A DNA stretch of 64,000 nt from Strigops habroptila (Eukaryota; Chordata; Aves; Psittaciformes; Psittacidae). The position numbers and the translations under genes are program-made. The DNA lies in NCBI RefSeq assembly GCF_004027225.2, contig NC_044277.2, positions 34,008,812-34,072,811 on the forward strand, read 5' to 3'. The notes under the pieces are model-generated. The model worked only from the letters and a program-made list of their open reading frames with translations, was not told where the DNA came from and ran no database searches. Every line of letters starts with the position of its first letter. Position 1 is the stretch's first letter. Below, in pieces: positions 1 to 12,700 of the stretch.

Positions 1-208
1 AGGAGCTGGCCTTGCAATGGAGAACCTCCAGCAGCCTCAACCAGGCACTGGTGGTCTTCCCTCAGCCTCTGTAAGTAACTCCAGCAGCTCCTCAAGGACT
101 TCCTCTCAGATGTCCTTGGCTGCCCCGGGCCACCTCTGCCGGGAACACAGGAGACTGCTCCCTTTTATCCTGTCCTGGGGCATTGTGGCAGTTGCAGTGG
201 TGGTGTGA

Positions 209-318
209 AATGGAGAGGCATAGAATGGAATGGAATAGAATAGAAATGGAATGGAACGGAATGCAATGCAATGCAATGGAATGCAATGCAATGCAACGGA
301 ATAAATGGAATGAAATAT
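209..318. repeat. Degenerate GGAAT / GCAAT pentanucleotide repeat
   Basis: About 110 bp of AATGGAATGGAAT-type units with interspersed AATGCAATGCAATG. The core GGAAT word is the same as in vertebrate satellite-type simple repeats, here short and intronic. Confidence 0.9.
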
Positions 319-1696
319 GAATCACTGGGAATGATGGGCTCTTACTGAACAGGATGTTTAAACAAAGAGTGAGCATGTCTAGAATGTGAAAGCAATATAG
401 ACTGGAGACTCAGAAAGAATGATAGGTCTGTGGAAGAGTGAGTGAAAAGTCTGTCTGGAGTGATGACTATTTTCCAGCATATACGTACAAGCTTTCAATA
501 AATGTCCTCTAAAGTGATACAGAAAGTGCAGAGATAATACTTTTACTTATCACTGTGAGAATGTTTGCCAACGTCTGTCAAGCATTTTGAACAAGGGCAT
601 ATTCATATGCAGTAATAATTTTACATTTAGCTGCTAGGCAACTATGAAAGAATGTAAGGTTCTTCCTCCAGACTACCACCACAACTTCAGTTCTTCTTGA
701 CACCCCATATTTCTTCCTATGTACTTGGGAATTATGGACACCTATGTTTTGGTTCCACATTTTTTAATTTCTGTACTAGAACTAGTTCTTTGTCAGAAAA
801 ATATGATATGGTCATCATCTACTCCCTCATTAATGAGGACCTTCTAGATAATAGAGATTGACACCTTACATCCTCTTATATTAGCTCTCTCTATATAATG
901 TATATATACTCCTAACTGGGTCCAGTTATGCCAGTCTGTTTTTAATTTGAGAACAAACTAGTATCCATTTTCTCTTTAACTCTGTTTCTCTGTAACCAAA
1001 ATTTGCGTCTACTGTTACGTAGGGTTTTTTAACTAGTCTTTTCTTTCAGTGAGGTTGTGTTTGTGCCTGCTAATGCTTTTCCTCCTTTGGTACTCAAGCC
1101 CTTACCCAACCTAGGAATGTTAAAAGCCCAGCATCACCATCCGCTTTCCTTCAGCACAGGGAGTAGCTGGGTGTCTCCTCCATGATTTGTGCCTGAGAGT
1201 GTTTTGGGCAGGTCTGAAGTGGTATTGTATGTAAGACAGGAGTTGGTTAATTTGGTGACTGTGTGACTTAGCCAACCTGAATCAAAACCTATGATTGTGA
1301 CAGCCAGCGATCAGTTGTAACCAGAGTTGATTTCTTCTTACTGGTAGCAAAAAGCACCATTTTGTGGGGGGAGCAAAACTGCTTCCAAATGACCTGCTCT
1401 CTGTAGAGACGGCCAAGATGTGCCGGCCATGCAGAGGTCTTAGCTGGAGGAGACGGTGAGTCAGAAGGGATTTGTAGCTGTCCCAGTGCAGTGCTTCATT
1501 TGGGCCTTGTTGCATGATCCACTGAGCTCAGATGAGTGCCATGAACTGCTTCCTTGGTGGCATCCCTTTGCACCTTAATCCTGTGGTGAGGACATTCCCA
1601 GGCTGGCATGGCATTTGCCAGTGAAGAGTTGGTACAGTTCTCTGCTGTGGCAGGTGAGATCTGTCCAACTACCTGTTTGGAGCAAGTGATAGATAG

Positions 1697-1831
1697 TCAA
1701 GGCCAGGTTGGATGGGGCTTTGAGCAATCTGGACTAGTGGAAGGTGTCCCTGCCCATGGCAGGGAGGTTGAAACTAGATGGTCTTTAAGATCTCTTCCAA
1801 CCCAAACCATTCTGTGATTTTGTGATAGTGA
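1697..1831 (+). mobile_element. CR1 LINE 3' fragment
   Basis: The GGCCAGGTTGGATGGGGCTT start, TGCCCATGGCAGGG core and CTTCCAACCCAAACCATTCT end are the avian CR1 3' region. The end decays into TTCTGTGATTTTGTGA. About 135 bp, strongly 5'-truncated. Confidence 0.92.
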
Positions 1832-2495
1832 AGAGCCTGCTTTTTGGCATGTATGTGTCCTTCAGCTTTGAAATTCCCTTTAGTTTCTTCTGAGAATACT
1901 GCCAAACCCTTCTGGGGAGGACAAAGAAAGTTGGGCTTTGCAAGATATTTGGGAATTGTCTAGGAAAGTGGAGTAGTGGTTCTCTTACAGACATTCAGTA
2001 AAAGCACAGCATTCCTCCAGATCTAGAGAGCTTCCCATAGGTTTTGTATGAGTAATACAAGCATTAAGTTTTCTGAGCAGTTGTTGGTATGTGGGCAGAG
2101 ATGCCTATTAGTTCACATAATGCTTACATCTTGTCAGTGAGCCTTTCACTAGTAATCAACAACAAATTTCTGCAGCTCAGGATAGATATATAAAATAACT
2201 CCTAAAGGGGAAAAACAAAAAAGGAAAAATTCAACTATCAGCTAGGCAAATAAGGTACAAGTTTTAAACTTTGGTATTATTTTTTGTATTATGTTTTTAG
2301 TTGATGGCAAGAATGCCTTGGTGGTTCTTCTGTATAGTTTAAATCATGTATACAACCTAGAGTTAATGCAATCTTTCTGTGATAATAACTTCTCAGTTCC
2401 AGAGTTAATGAGTAGGATGTTTTCTGCCTCTGAACAGGAGGCTTTCTGTGAAATCTGTGCTTTCTCTACTAGCATGTTCTTTTTCCTTTCTTCAG

Positions 2496-2655
2496 CCCCA
2501 CTCTTGCCATGGCCCACAGGAATCTGACTGGGAGCTGTAATGTTAACTGTGGATGTAAGATTCATGAGTACGAGCCTGTCTGTGGATCAGATGGAATAAC
2601 ATATTTTAATCCTTGCCTAGCTGGCTGCATCAGTGGTGGAAACCATAGCACAGGG
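2496..2655 (+). CDS. SLCO5A1: SLCO5A1 exon: Kazal-like extracellular loop
   Basis: 160 nt; enters with one base of a split codon and ends on a complete codon before donor GTAAGT at 2656. It reads PTLAMAHRNLTGSCNVNC, then GCKIHEYEPVCGSDGITY, and ends GGNHSTG. The cysteine spacing and VCGSDGITY are the Kazal-type signature of the large loop between membrane segments 9 and 10. NLT and NHS are N-glycosylation sequons. The acceptor is placed at TTCAG (2491-2495) because of the long pyrimidine run before it. A second AG at 2518-2519 is exactly 24 nt further on and in the same phase, so an 8-residue shorter form is possible. Confidence 0.93.
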
Positions 2656-5600
2656 GTAAGTGCTTCACCCACCCAGACACCCACAACCTGCAAGTAGTCC
2701 CTTGGGACTGATGCAGATCAAAGACTGCTCTGTTTCTGGCTCAAACATCCCCCTTCTAAGCTTCAGAGAAGTTGCTCTACAACTGACTCGTCCATGAGTA
2801 TTTCCATGTTCTGAAAGGCTGGTAATGCTACTGTTGCATGCTCTTCCCCGTCTTCTTTTTAGTTATGTACAAATTTGAGGCACAAGTTCATTTGTACCAA
2901 GTAAATCCTCCAGCCAAGTGAGTGTGAAGTGCCACAGTGTAGGGAAGGTTGGTGTTTCTAGTATAGACTCAGAAGTCCGTGATGGCAGTGGCCTGCGTGT
3001 CTGCTGTTCCTGCAGAAACAGGACTTGGAGAGGCTTGTTCCTGCAGGGCTGGGAGCAGGGGCCTTGAGTCAATGTCATCTAATTCAGCTTTCTGCTAGGT
3101 AAAGGCAGCCATGACACACTACCTTTCTGCAAGCTCATCAGTGTTACTCTTAAGAGCTGTTTTGGGTGTTTTTGGCTCCCTCTCTGAATGGAAGGAAGAA
3201 TTTAACGCTTCACGTAGTTAGAAGTGTTTAAAACTCCCATTTAAATTGAGTTATGGGCTGTAAAGTCATTGGTGTTCATGATAGCCTTGTCATTTTGCAT
3301 GCGTAGCTGTTGCACCTTCAACAGTGTATTGATAGGTCTTTTGTTTGCATGACCAGGTAAAGACTGCCTGTGTATTCTGCTCTGTTGAAATAGTTTGGCC
3401 ATTCTCATAACCTTTCCTTAAACCTCTTCCAGGCTAAATGAAGTGATTGTCATTGAACTCAAGTAACCAGAACATAAAGGATTTTAATAATCCACTTTCT
3501 TTCTTGGAAATACATTGCCTGTTACAGCCCAGTCTTCCAGTTATGCTGGACTGGAGAAGGACATCCTGCTGGTAAAATCACACCATGGAAATTCAGCAGT
3601 TTCCAGGACTGGGCACAAGAAAACAGCTGAAATGTAGAATCTGACCTAAATATCAACAGGGCATTTTATTTGTACGAACCCCAAACTTTTAAATTCTGTT
3701 ACAGAACCATCCTTTAAAAAAGAATAATTAAGACAGGAAGTAACGTAAATACTGGTTTTCTCAGGACTTGATCGTGCTTTCCAGAAAGCTTATTTATAAC
3801 GTATCAGTACGCTGATTTGCAGTCTTGAGCCAGCCTGTGAAGCAGAAGGATGTTAGGTCCAGTGCTCTGCTTTCTCAAGTTGACTAAATAATGGTCTGAA
3901 ATTGCAGGTTCATACATAGATGCCACAGAACAGATTATTTTCCTTTTTATTTTTGTTTGTTAAAAGTATCTTGCTGGTTTTTAGCAATTTAGAAAATTGC
4001 TTTGGCCCAATTGGGAAAGCCTGTGATATGAGCCTGTGGTTAACTTTCAGTGTCTATATAAATCTTATTTGTACTTTACTGGATTGAGACATAGGTTTAA
4101 TCTTTGCTACATTTCACCTGATATGAAACTGGCACTATTAATACATTTACTAGGGAGGTACTTTGGGAGTGCTTTTCACTACAGATTTTGAAACATACTA
4201 TCTCCCCTTACAACTTAAGAAAAAATGCTTCATGGCCTGAAGTTTTAACTTGGTAGTTAACGATGAATAAAATAGGGCTGACACTGGTAGGAAAATACAT
4301 ATCTTCATTAAATAATGATTTATGTATGTAGAGTATTTTTAAAAACAACAAATTTAAACTTGTGCCACTGTATAACACACAAAATGTTGCTAACCTGTAA
4401 CATGTGGATTTAAATTTATAACGTACAGTGTTTTCAGAATTAACCATTTAAAAATTAGAAATGGGAGAAAAAGATGCCAGTGTACAGTTCTTACCTGGGT
4501 TTTATATATATTCCTCTACTGTATTGTTTCTGTTGTGCCATGTCTTTTTCATTTAGTACACGGACTTGGTTTCTCTGGCGATAAACCCAGATTGTGTAGT
4601 AAAGATGACTATTTTCTGTATGATGCCTATTTGGCATTTGCATTTGGAAGCAATAAGATTAGAGTGAGGGACTGTAGGGAGGAAGCAGGTACTCACTTGG
4701 TATTAGAGAGTGCTGCCTTTGGAAACTGGGTTCTGTCATTGCCTTCGTTGCTAAGCCATGCTGGGCAAGTCACTTAAACGAAACATTTCCCAGTTGGTCA
4801 TTAATCTTGTATTTTTCATATTCCAGAATGAGGGACATGAGCAATAACCAGAAGTGCCATTTGTAGAAGCACTGGCTGCCTAAATTGTATGTGAAGATAT
4901 GAAAAGTTATGTTTAGAATATAGTAAGTTGTATATAATGGAAAATGTTCTGCAAAAAAATGATCCCAATTGTCTCAAATTAGTCACCCACATTTATGAAA
5001 CTTTTGATCTGTTTCAGTTACTTAGCTACAAAATAGAGATAACAACATCAGTGCCTCATCTCATAACTGTTTTGAAGATAAGTTACTCCTTTTTGAAAAA
5101 GTTAAGCTATAATGGTGAGTGTGGTAGAAAAATACATATGAAAAATGAGTCATTCTGTCTTTATAGAGGAATATGTTTAGTGTGAGGAGAAAAATACCTG
5201 GAGCCACAGTTTGAAAGTGGGAGGTAAAATTGATAAATTGTTATGCTAAATCCCATGGGAAAAAAATGTGAGGCTATGTCAGAGCATGAACAAATACAAA
5301 GGTATACATTAAAGTTGACAAGCAACCATAATTTGGGTATTTCCTCATGTCCAAGTGCTTAAATTTGCAACCTTAAGATGGTATCATAATGCAGCTTCTG
5401 TGCACGTGTGGTCTTAGGTTTTATGGTTGAAAACATTGAAAGGAAAATCTCCTTCCTGTAGCATCACATGACCTGTTTCTTCTCTAGTGCTAGAGTATTC
5501 TGATCTGCTTCACACCCCTTTGCCATTAGATTTGTTGGAAACAGTAGTAAAATAAGTGTGACAGGAGGCTATCACTGATCTAGCTCTTCGTCGTGGTTTA

Positions 5601-8600
5601 ATCCCACTCTTTCTCACCTTGCTTAAATCACGATCCCCTTTGCCTGTGAAATGCCACTTCTTTATTCAGTCTCTTTATCTTAATTTCAGCCTCTCTGTTC
5701 ATTCGGGAATGCTTCCTGTCCTCCTGTCTCACTGTTGAAGTCTCTGCTTTCCCCTTATTCTCTGGTTTTGTTCCTGTGCACATCCCGTCCGCATCCACAC
5801 CCACATCCAGCTGAAAGGTCCTGAGCTCCAAGTGTGAAGTGGAGCTTGTTGCTCTTTAGCTGAATCTGGGTGGACTTCCACTGAGATGGCAGAAGACACT
5901 TCCTGAATATGAAAGTCAACAGCCTGCCAAGTTCCAGAAAATGGCATTGTTAGTGCTGCTTAAAGAGTGTTTCCTCACAGTTTTTGTAATACAGTGGAAA
6001 CACTCGTTTCCTCCAGCCTCCCCGTCAGAAGTGATTGAATTGTTTTGGCAGAATTTTCCAAAACTATTCCAGATTTATTTTTTTTAAACTCTGCCTAAAT
6101 GAAGTAATGGAAATGCACTCTCATTATGGAGAATCCTGTCTAGCTTTAAAAGTTCTTGGAATGGTATATTCGCCTGTACTTGGAGTAATGATGCTAGAAA
6201 CTGAAGATTGAGATGTACCATGGGACTGTCATATCATGTCTCTGCGCAGTGTCTTTCTTGCATGGGTTTTTCACGTGGAGATGTTCTTTTTGCTCTCCCC
6301 AGGTAAGAAATTACACAGAATGTGCCTGTGTCCAGAGTCGCCAGGTGATCACTCCACCGACGGTGGGCCAGCGCAGTCAGCTCCGGCTGGTTATTGTCAA
6401 AACCTACCTGAATGAGAACGGCTATGCTGTTTCTGGGAAGTGTGATCGAACCTGCAACACGCTTATCCCATTCCTGATATTTCTCTTCATTGTTACCCTC
6501 ATAACAGCATGTGCCCAGCCATCAGCAATCATAGTGACACTCAGGTGAGAACTCAGTTATGGGTTTTAAAGTGTTTTTGCTGTGCCTGCTATTGCCAGTG
6601 TCTGTGTCAGAATAGGCTGGAGCAATGCAGCCAAACTCTTCAAGCTTATGTATCCTTAAAAAGAGAATAGAATAGGGCTGACAAGCATAGGGTGGAACTT
6701 GATTGTATTTAGAATATATAACATGATAATCCACTTTAGAAAACATGCAGTGCCCAGCAAATTCCAGGCACTATAAAGAGACAACAAGTAAAAACATCAT
6801 GTAAGAAAAGGATTACTCCTGAAGAAATTTTCAACCTTCTTAAAGCAATGTTTTGTATTCTCAAATGCAAATGAAAAAAGTTTTTAAAATTATCGGGAGT
6901 GGGCACATCAGACTTCCAGTTGCTCATGCAGCCTTAGCTCCATTACTGTGTGCACAGCACTGTCATAATTCAGAGACTTCTGACGTTATTCCTTCTGTGT
7001 CTGGGTTTTCCACCTTTACAATAACAATTAAAAAGCCATTGTTATTGCATTGTGAATACGCAAAAGTAAACTACAGTCAGTGAACATTAATATTGCATTG
7101 AGTCTCACAATAGTGAGGTGCATAAGGGACATATCCAGTAGGATTTTGTAATGTTCAGAGAAAAAAAGGGTGCCCCACACACATGAACAGTGACACCCAC
7201 TGTCTCAAACCACATATTGTACACAGTGTATCCGTCCAAGATCTGCGGCACAAGTTGGTTCTTCAATTTCTCAATTTCCGAGTGAGTGCTTGACTTCAAA
7301 ACCCTGATTTTACAGCTGCACCTCCTTGTGTGTTTTTCTCTTACATTTCAATGTAATTAGAAGCTGTCTAACTTGATTTCAGACCTTTAGGTTAAGATTT
7401 AGAAGTATTTTTTAATCAAGAAAATTTGTGATTTACTCAAGTTGTAATTGCATTGTGCAATATCATTACTTTGTATCTGGGCTTTTGAAAGGTTGACATT
7501 TTCCCTTGGAAACCAATGGAAGAAAACTTATATTACTTACATTGAAAAGGAACAGTGTTCAAAGAGTCTGTTTGGATGTTTCTACCAATATTTTTCCCAA
7601 AGTAGCTCTGAAGTACTTAATGCTGCACAGAGATCTGTTACATTCAGAAGCTGAGTCCAGCTTTTAGCAACTTAATTCTCCATTAAATCTAATTTATCTA
7701 AAAAAGATTAAGGAAGTAAAGCAAGGCATTGTATGAAATAATAGGAAATTATAATGAGAAGCCATAAATATTTTGGATAGATTCTCTAAATTTCCTTAAT
7801 GGGTTTGAATCAAATTCTTCAGGCCTCACACAAATAAAGAAAGGTTAAAAAATGTGTTTGAGATTTTGATTAAACAGGGACAGGAGCAGTTGGCAACAAT
7901 TTTTCCTAGCAATAAGAGTTAACAATATTAAAAGCTAAATGGAAGAAATTTAAACAAAGATCTTTTTATAGCTCAGAAAAAACACAGGACATCCCACAAT
8001 GATTATCTGCTATGACTGTTTCTTCTTTTGCCTGCTAGGTCTGTAGAAGATGGGGAGCGGCCCTTTGCACTAGGAATGCAGTTTGTTTTATTACGAACTC
8101 TTGGTAAGTTTTACAGTTACTCAGCATTTCAATAAAGGCTCCCCATATTCAGCTTAAATGTACCAGAAAAATACTAAAATTCCATAAATCTGCAATTGTC
8201 TGACTAACTGTATTAGGAACTTAAAATTACTAGCTTCTGAAAATGTTGTAACTGATAATGTATTTAATTTTCTTTTTTAATCCATTACTGACTTTCTAGA
8301 ACAACATTTTTGTCCCAGAAAGAGATGTTTTTACAGTTTCAAATTTTATTTAAAAATTAAAAGAGTTACTAAATTTTATAAGGATTTTTTTAGAAACTGA
8401 TTTTTATTGCTTTTAGCAAGAACAATAGCTTTTTGCATTTTTGAAATAAGCATCAATTATTACTTAATGTCTAATTTCAAATGTTTCAAAGCAAAAAGGG
8501 CACATGTTAAAAGTCTTTATTCCACTTGAGTAGTTTCTTTCAAGCTCTTGAACTTCTAAATTCCTGCCTGTAAAGAGCACTCCAGGTTCATCTACTACAA

Positions 8601-9760
8601 AGCATACAACTAGAGCAAGCAAGGACTATTCTAAGAGAACAAGAGGAGAAGCCTGTATAACTGCATCTGGAAATTTCCTTTGGGGAAGGATGTTTTGGGC
8701 TTGTCTTAAAGGTGGTGTTTTTCTGGAGAAGGCAGGAGCCTTCAGTGAGCTGGCTGCATTTTTAACGGTCTTAGAAAAGTCTGTTTCTGCAGAAGATTGA
8801 TTTGAAAAAAAATTTATAATTTTAGTGGTCTTACCGCTGCCATCCTTCTTCAGTAAGACCAACATTTTGTGGTCTTTGGGGCTTTTTCCCCTAACCTAAA
8901 GCGGCAACCCCCACCCTTTCGTAGCTCGTGGTGAATGGATGTTCAGCAAGGAATGCTCTGAAGACAATGTTGTATTTTGTTCCTCTCCTGTATTTTATTT
9001 CCTGAGAGCAACATTGGATTTTCTCTGGGGGACATGTAGCTCAAGAAGAGATTTATGTGGACAGCAGATTGGCTGTAAGGTGCTGCTGAATTGCTTGAAT
9101 TCTTTCCCATTTGTGGTACATTTCATGTGTGGGATATGTATTGTCGGTGGGAAGATTGGCTGACCAGTTTTCCATGTCCTACACTTCATGTGAGAACAGT
9201 GGTATAGAAATCTCAAAAATTATTAACCTACACTGTTCGGCTAAGGCAAATAGTTTCTTTAGAAGTCCTCCACTGTATGTTAACACATTATTTCTGTTGC
9301 TATTTTTTTTTCAGCTTACATTCCCACTCCAATTTATTTTGGGGCTGTTATTGACACCACGTGCATGCTTTGGCAACAGGATTGCGGCGTACAAGGATCT
9401 TGTTGGGAATACGATGTCACCTCATTTCGTTTTGTCTACTTTGGGTTGGCAGCTGCTCTCAAGTTCGTGGGATTCTTTTTTATTTTCCTGGCCTGGTATT
9501 CCATTAAGTGTAAAGAAGAGCAACTGCAGAGACAGAGATGGAGGGCTTCGCCGGTGAACACTGTGAGTGAGATGGTTGGCCAAGCTGGACCCCAGCAAAA
9601 CTATGCACGGACTAGATCCTGCCCTACCTTCAGCTCCCGCAGGGACATCAGTGTGGCACAAGGAATGAACTGCGTAGCACAGACATACCCCGGCGCTTTT
9701 TCAGAAGCAATAAATTCCTCATATGAAAATGCATTGGAGGAAGTCACTGCTGAGATATAG
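2496..9760 (+). CDS. SLCO5A1: Organic anion transporter SLCO5A1 (OATP5A1), last four coding exons, 5' part outside window
   Basis: Join 2496-2655, 6303-6544, 8039-8103, 9315-9760; about 303 residues ending in TAG at 9758-9760. The product is a 12-pass plasma-membrane protein of the OATP/SLCO family; substrates of the 5A1 member are poorly defined. The spliced protein gives, in order, a Kazal-like cysteine-rich loop (NCGCKIHEYEPVCGSDGITY), a hydrophobic segment (IPFLIFLFIVTLITACAQPS), the family's LGMQFVLLRTLAYIPTPIYFG stretch within transmembrane segment 11, a short Cys-containing loop, a last membrane segment (FRFVYFGLAAALKFVGFFF) and a roughly 75-residue cytoplasmic tail. Exon phases match throughout, including a 65-nt exon of a size I recall as usual in this family. 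Assignment to 5A1 rather than another SLCO rests on the near identity of the loop and on SULF1 as the convergent neighbour. Upstream exons are not seen in 1-2495. Confidence 0.96.
2656..6302. other. SLCO5A1 intron (3.6 kb)
   Basis: Flanked by GTAAGT and CCCCAG. I see no repeat family or further exon. Open frames at 4535-4777 and 4928-5185 have AT-driven composition and no resemblance to known proteins. Confidence 0.75.
6303..6544 (+). CDS. SLCO5A1: SLCO5A1 exon: end of Kazal loop and following membrane segment
   Basis: 242 nt, phase 0 in, two bases out (AG of an Arg codon), donor GTGAGA. It begins VRNYTECACVQSRQ, continues through a hydrophilic stretch (TPPTVGQRSQLRLVIVKTYL) and a last loop cysteine pair, then a hydrophobic helix LIPFLIFLFIVTLITACAQPS. 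NYT is a glycosylation sequon. The first six bases of this exon are GTAAGA directly after CCCCAG, so the acceptor is also a good donor sequence (see findings). Confidence 0.96.
6545..8038. other. SLCO5A1 intron (1.5 kb)
   Basis: GTGAGA to TGCTAG; AT-rich, nothing recognisable inside. Confidence 0.8.
8039..8103 (+). CDS. SLCO5A1: SLCO5A1 exon: 65-nt exon, conserved RPFALGMQF region
   Basis: 65 nt between acceptor TGCTAG (ending 8038) and donor GTAAGT (8104). With the split codons at each end it reads RSVEDGERPFALGMQFVLLRTL. This is the conserved short cytoplasmic loop and the start of the next membrane helix in OATPs. It was found by continuing phase and homology rather than by ORF length. 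Confidence 0.95.
8104..9314. other. SLCO5A1 intron (1.2 kb)
   Basis: GTAAGT to a strong T-rich acceptor; nothing recognisable inside. The open frame at 9111-9557 is partly this intron and partly a wrong frame of the last exon. Confidence 0.8.
9315..9760 (+). CDS. SLCO5A1: SLCO5A1 terminal coding exon: last membrane helices, C-terminal tail and stop
   Basis: Acceptor TTTTTTTTCAG ends at 9314. The exon completes an Ala codon, then reads YIPTPIYFGAVIDTTCMLWQ, a loop with further cysteines (CGVQGSCWEY) and the final helix ending AWYSIK. The tail carries a basic run (EEQLQRQRWR), many Ser/Thr residues and TARTRSCP-like (YARTRSCPTFSSR) potential phosphorylation sites. Stop TAG is at 9758-9760. The tail is the part least like my memory of the mammalian protein. 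Confidence 0.96.
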
Positions 9761-12700
9761 ACCCCTGGCTTGGTAATGTAGTATTTAGTTTTGTTGGTTG
9801 ACTTAATTATGGCGCCTTGTAAAACACCTGTGCCTTCTATTTTTAATCTAGATGTAACATGATAAAACCAACAAAGCTTAATGCAAACAACCATATTATA
9901 TTCCTGAGGGCTGGATACCTCATACCAACCCAAGCTCTTATTTCTCCCCTCCCAACAATGGAGTTTTAAAAATTGTGTTTGTAATTATTTCAGATGTGTC
10001 CATTAAATGTCCATGCTCTGATCTAATATCAATGTAAGGGTGAGGTACTATGGACAGCAGAAGTCAGTGGAAGAGTGACAAAAACTCATATCATTGATGT
10101 CTAGACGTCACAAGAATGCTTAAATGTATCGTCAACTTCATATCCACAAATTGTATTTTTAAGAGATGAGTAATTACTGTGAGTTCTGCTACAAAGCACA
10201 ACTGAACTTGTTTAAACTATGCAACTTATTTGGATAATTGTATGTGCAGCAAATTAAGTTTAAAGTTTGCTTTTAAAGACATTACTGCAACTGAACTTAA
10301 AAGGGGCTACTTTCAGACATAAGCATTAAATTTTAAAAGAACATAAGGTTTAAAGTACTGTTACTAACATGTTAAGCCATACAGAGGTTATGCATCAGGT
10401 AATGTTTGCAAAAGTTGAGTCATAATATTTTTATCCTGTCAAAATGTGCATTAATTTTCATTTGATGGGATGTAGTCATTCTTCACAAAGTACACAGGCT
10501 AGGAAAGTATAATGCTTGGAGTAAAAAACTTCAGTATTACTTTAAAATAACATTATGATTTGGGAATCACACACGCATACCAGAGTGGATATGTGCATAT
10601 TTCTGTCATGTTACTTGGGTAGCTGTTAATAGCACCAGATCCATACTTTTCCTGAAGAAGAAAATAGCCAGTTATAGCTTGATAGGAAGAACTTGGCTGT
10701 CCTTCAGAAACACGTGCCAGTCTACTCCAGCTTCAGTGAACAAATCTTGAGGAGAGCTAAGGGCCTCATTTCATGTTTGAGTGGCCACCTGGGACCCAGC
10801 GGGCCCCTTGCAGCCAGCGACGGCATGGGTTTCGGGCTGGCACCGCTTGCTGCCTGCTGTGGGAGTGAGCAGAGACCCTTCAAGTGGGCTTCGAGCAGCC
10901 TGCCCACCTCCGTGCCTGGTATGAGCTTTCCCCTCCACTCCTGGTGGGACAGGCCTGGAGGTCCTAGTTGAATGGTTTGTCCAACGAGTGGCCACCTTTC
11001 CTTTTCCCAGCTTCATTGAAAGCTTCTGTGAAGGCAAGGGTGAGTCATCTCTCCTTTGGCCTTTCAGGGGAAGAGCTAACAATAGAAATTGTCTGCCAGC
11101 AGGGACCCACCGAATGTGGTGTGGCCTTTGCATATTCAAAATTACCGTAGTGTGTTTTCTCCTCAGGAGGTGCTGAGACTTTCGAATCAAATGTACTTGG
11201 CATTTCATTTCTTGCCCTGGAGGCTTTGTAGTGCCATGCACATGATGTACTGATGATGTCTCAAAGGGCAGAGAATGATTTCAGGTGGACGGTAGGAAGT
11301 CAAAGTTGTAATTTGCCCTGCAGGGAAAGTCTTAGAAGTTCAGGAAGTTAAAAGCGCTCTTTCAAGAAGACTCATTGATAGTCAGGTTTGGATTTTGCCA
11401 TGTAGAGAGCTTGCATGAAAATAAATAGGAAAGAGCAGAACTTCTACATATTTTTAAACAGAGTTATTCCTGGTTTAATTTTTAATTGTAAGTCTATCAA
11501 ATGTTACATGGAACCAAGTCTTTGAAATTAAAGGCAGTACTCTCCTTGGCATCCATTGGGTTGTCCTGGGAAGAGCAGATTTCCCTCTCCTCCTTTGCTG
11601 GCTGCCTTTCCTTGTCTGCTGGCTCTTTTTGACTGACACATGGGACTACCTATGGGGCTGTTTTCCCTGCTTGAAATGGTCACTGCTTATTTCACTGAGA
11701 GTATCTCAGTCCATTTATGTGGCTTGCAATGATTTCCACTCTGTCTGTCTGCAAACTCAGGTGCTTCTACCCCAAACTACAACATAGAGGAATATCATTT
11801 TAATCACGTCCTCCTATTAAGTACATATTAGTAGCTTTCTGGGATCAAGCCTGAGGTTTTTTTTCTCTTGTGCAGCCACTAGATGCAATATGTCCTCAGT
11901 CAGCATGTGCCACCTGAAATGTTAGCTTCTACACTTCTCATCCTGAGAAATAAATTTTCTTAGCTCAAAGGTATTTAGTATATTTCTTTTTGCCATAGGA
12001 AGTCAGAAGAGATGATAAAAATGTTCCCTTTTGCTCTGGTCTCAAATGCTTCTTGCACCAGGAATTTCTTGTCACTGCAAAAATTGAGACAAAGTAGTAG
12101 GACAAAATGTAATTGCAGCCCATCACCTATCCATTTTAATCACTTGCCCATTTTAATCATCATGGGGTGAGGTGAAGAATGACAATCTATCTTCTCGAAT
12201 ACCTCAGAAACAGCATTTAGGGAATTGTAAAAGGCTGGAGATGAATCATCTATCCTGATCTATTCTATTTCATGTGCTTCTCTTCCATGTGAATAACAAA
12301 GGAGAGAAGATTAGGCTTGTAGGATTGTCAGGATGTCAGGAGCTGACACTGATGGCAAAGAATGAGAGCGATAGAAGTGACACATCTGCAACTGCTGCTG
12401 CTTCTGAGCTGACTTCAGGAGAATTCAGAGCTTGTTGGAATGGTGGCCACCTGTTTTTTAGGAAATCCTGACATTTCAGCTTCTAAAAACATTAATTTTT
12501 TTGAAATGTTTGAGAAACTGAAATGTAGAAGGAAAGATGTTCGATTTGGAAATACCAGAAAAGCCTTGTTTACATACATTCAATAGCCTTCTAATTCTCC
12601 TTTCAAAATCATATGCAAAACAAAAAGTAATTTGTTACTTTTCAAACAATTTTGTTAGTATTTTTGGAGATGATAGATGGTTTTGACCATATGAATATAT

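Larger units (their letters stand above)
1..2495. other. SLCO5A1 intron, no exon seen
   Basis: No stretch resembling OATP membrane segments with flanking splice sites was found. The region holds the GGAAT-type repeat and one CR1 tail listed separately. The open frame at 17-208 is Ser-rich and has no family likeness. Confidence 0.7.

Noticed and set aside
17..208. 63-codon Ser-rich open frame at the left edge
   Set aside because: No resemblance to SLCO5A1 and it runs into a simple repeat.
9111..9557. 148-codon + strand open frame
   Set aside because: It joins intron sequence to an off-frame reading of the SLCO5A1 last exon.
9601..9933. 110-codon - strand open frame
   Set aside because: Antisense shadow of the SLCO5A1 tail and 3'UTR.
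10693..11241. Overlapping open frames on both strands in a GC-richer patch
   Set aside because: Frames on both strands are open because of composition; no splice sites, domain or homology seen.
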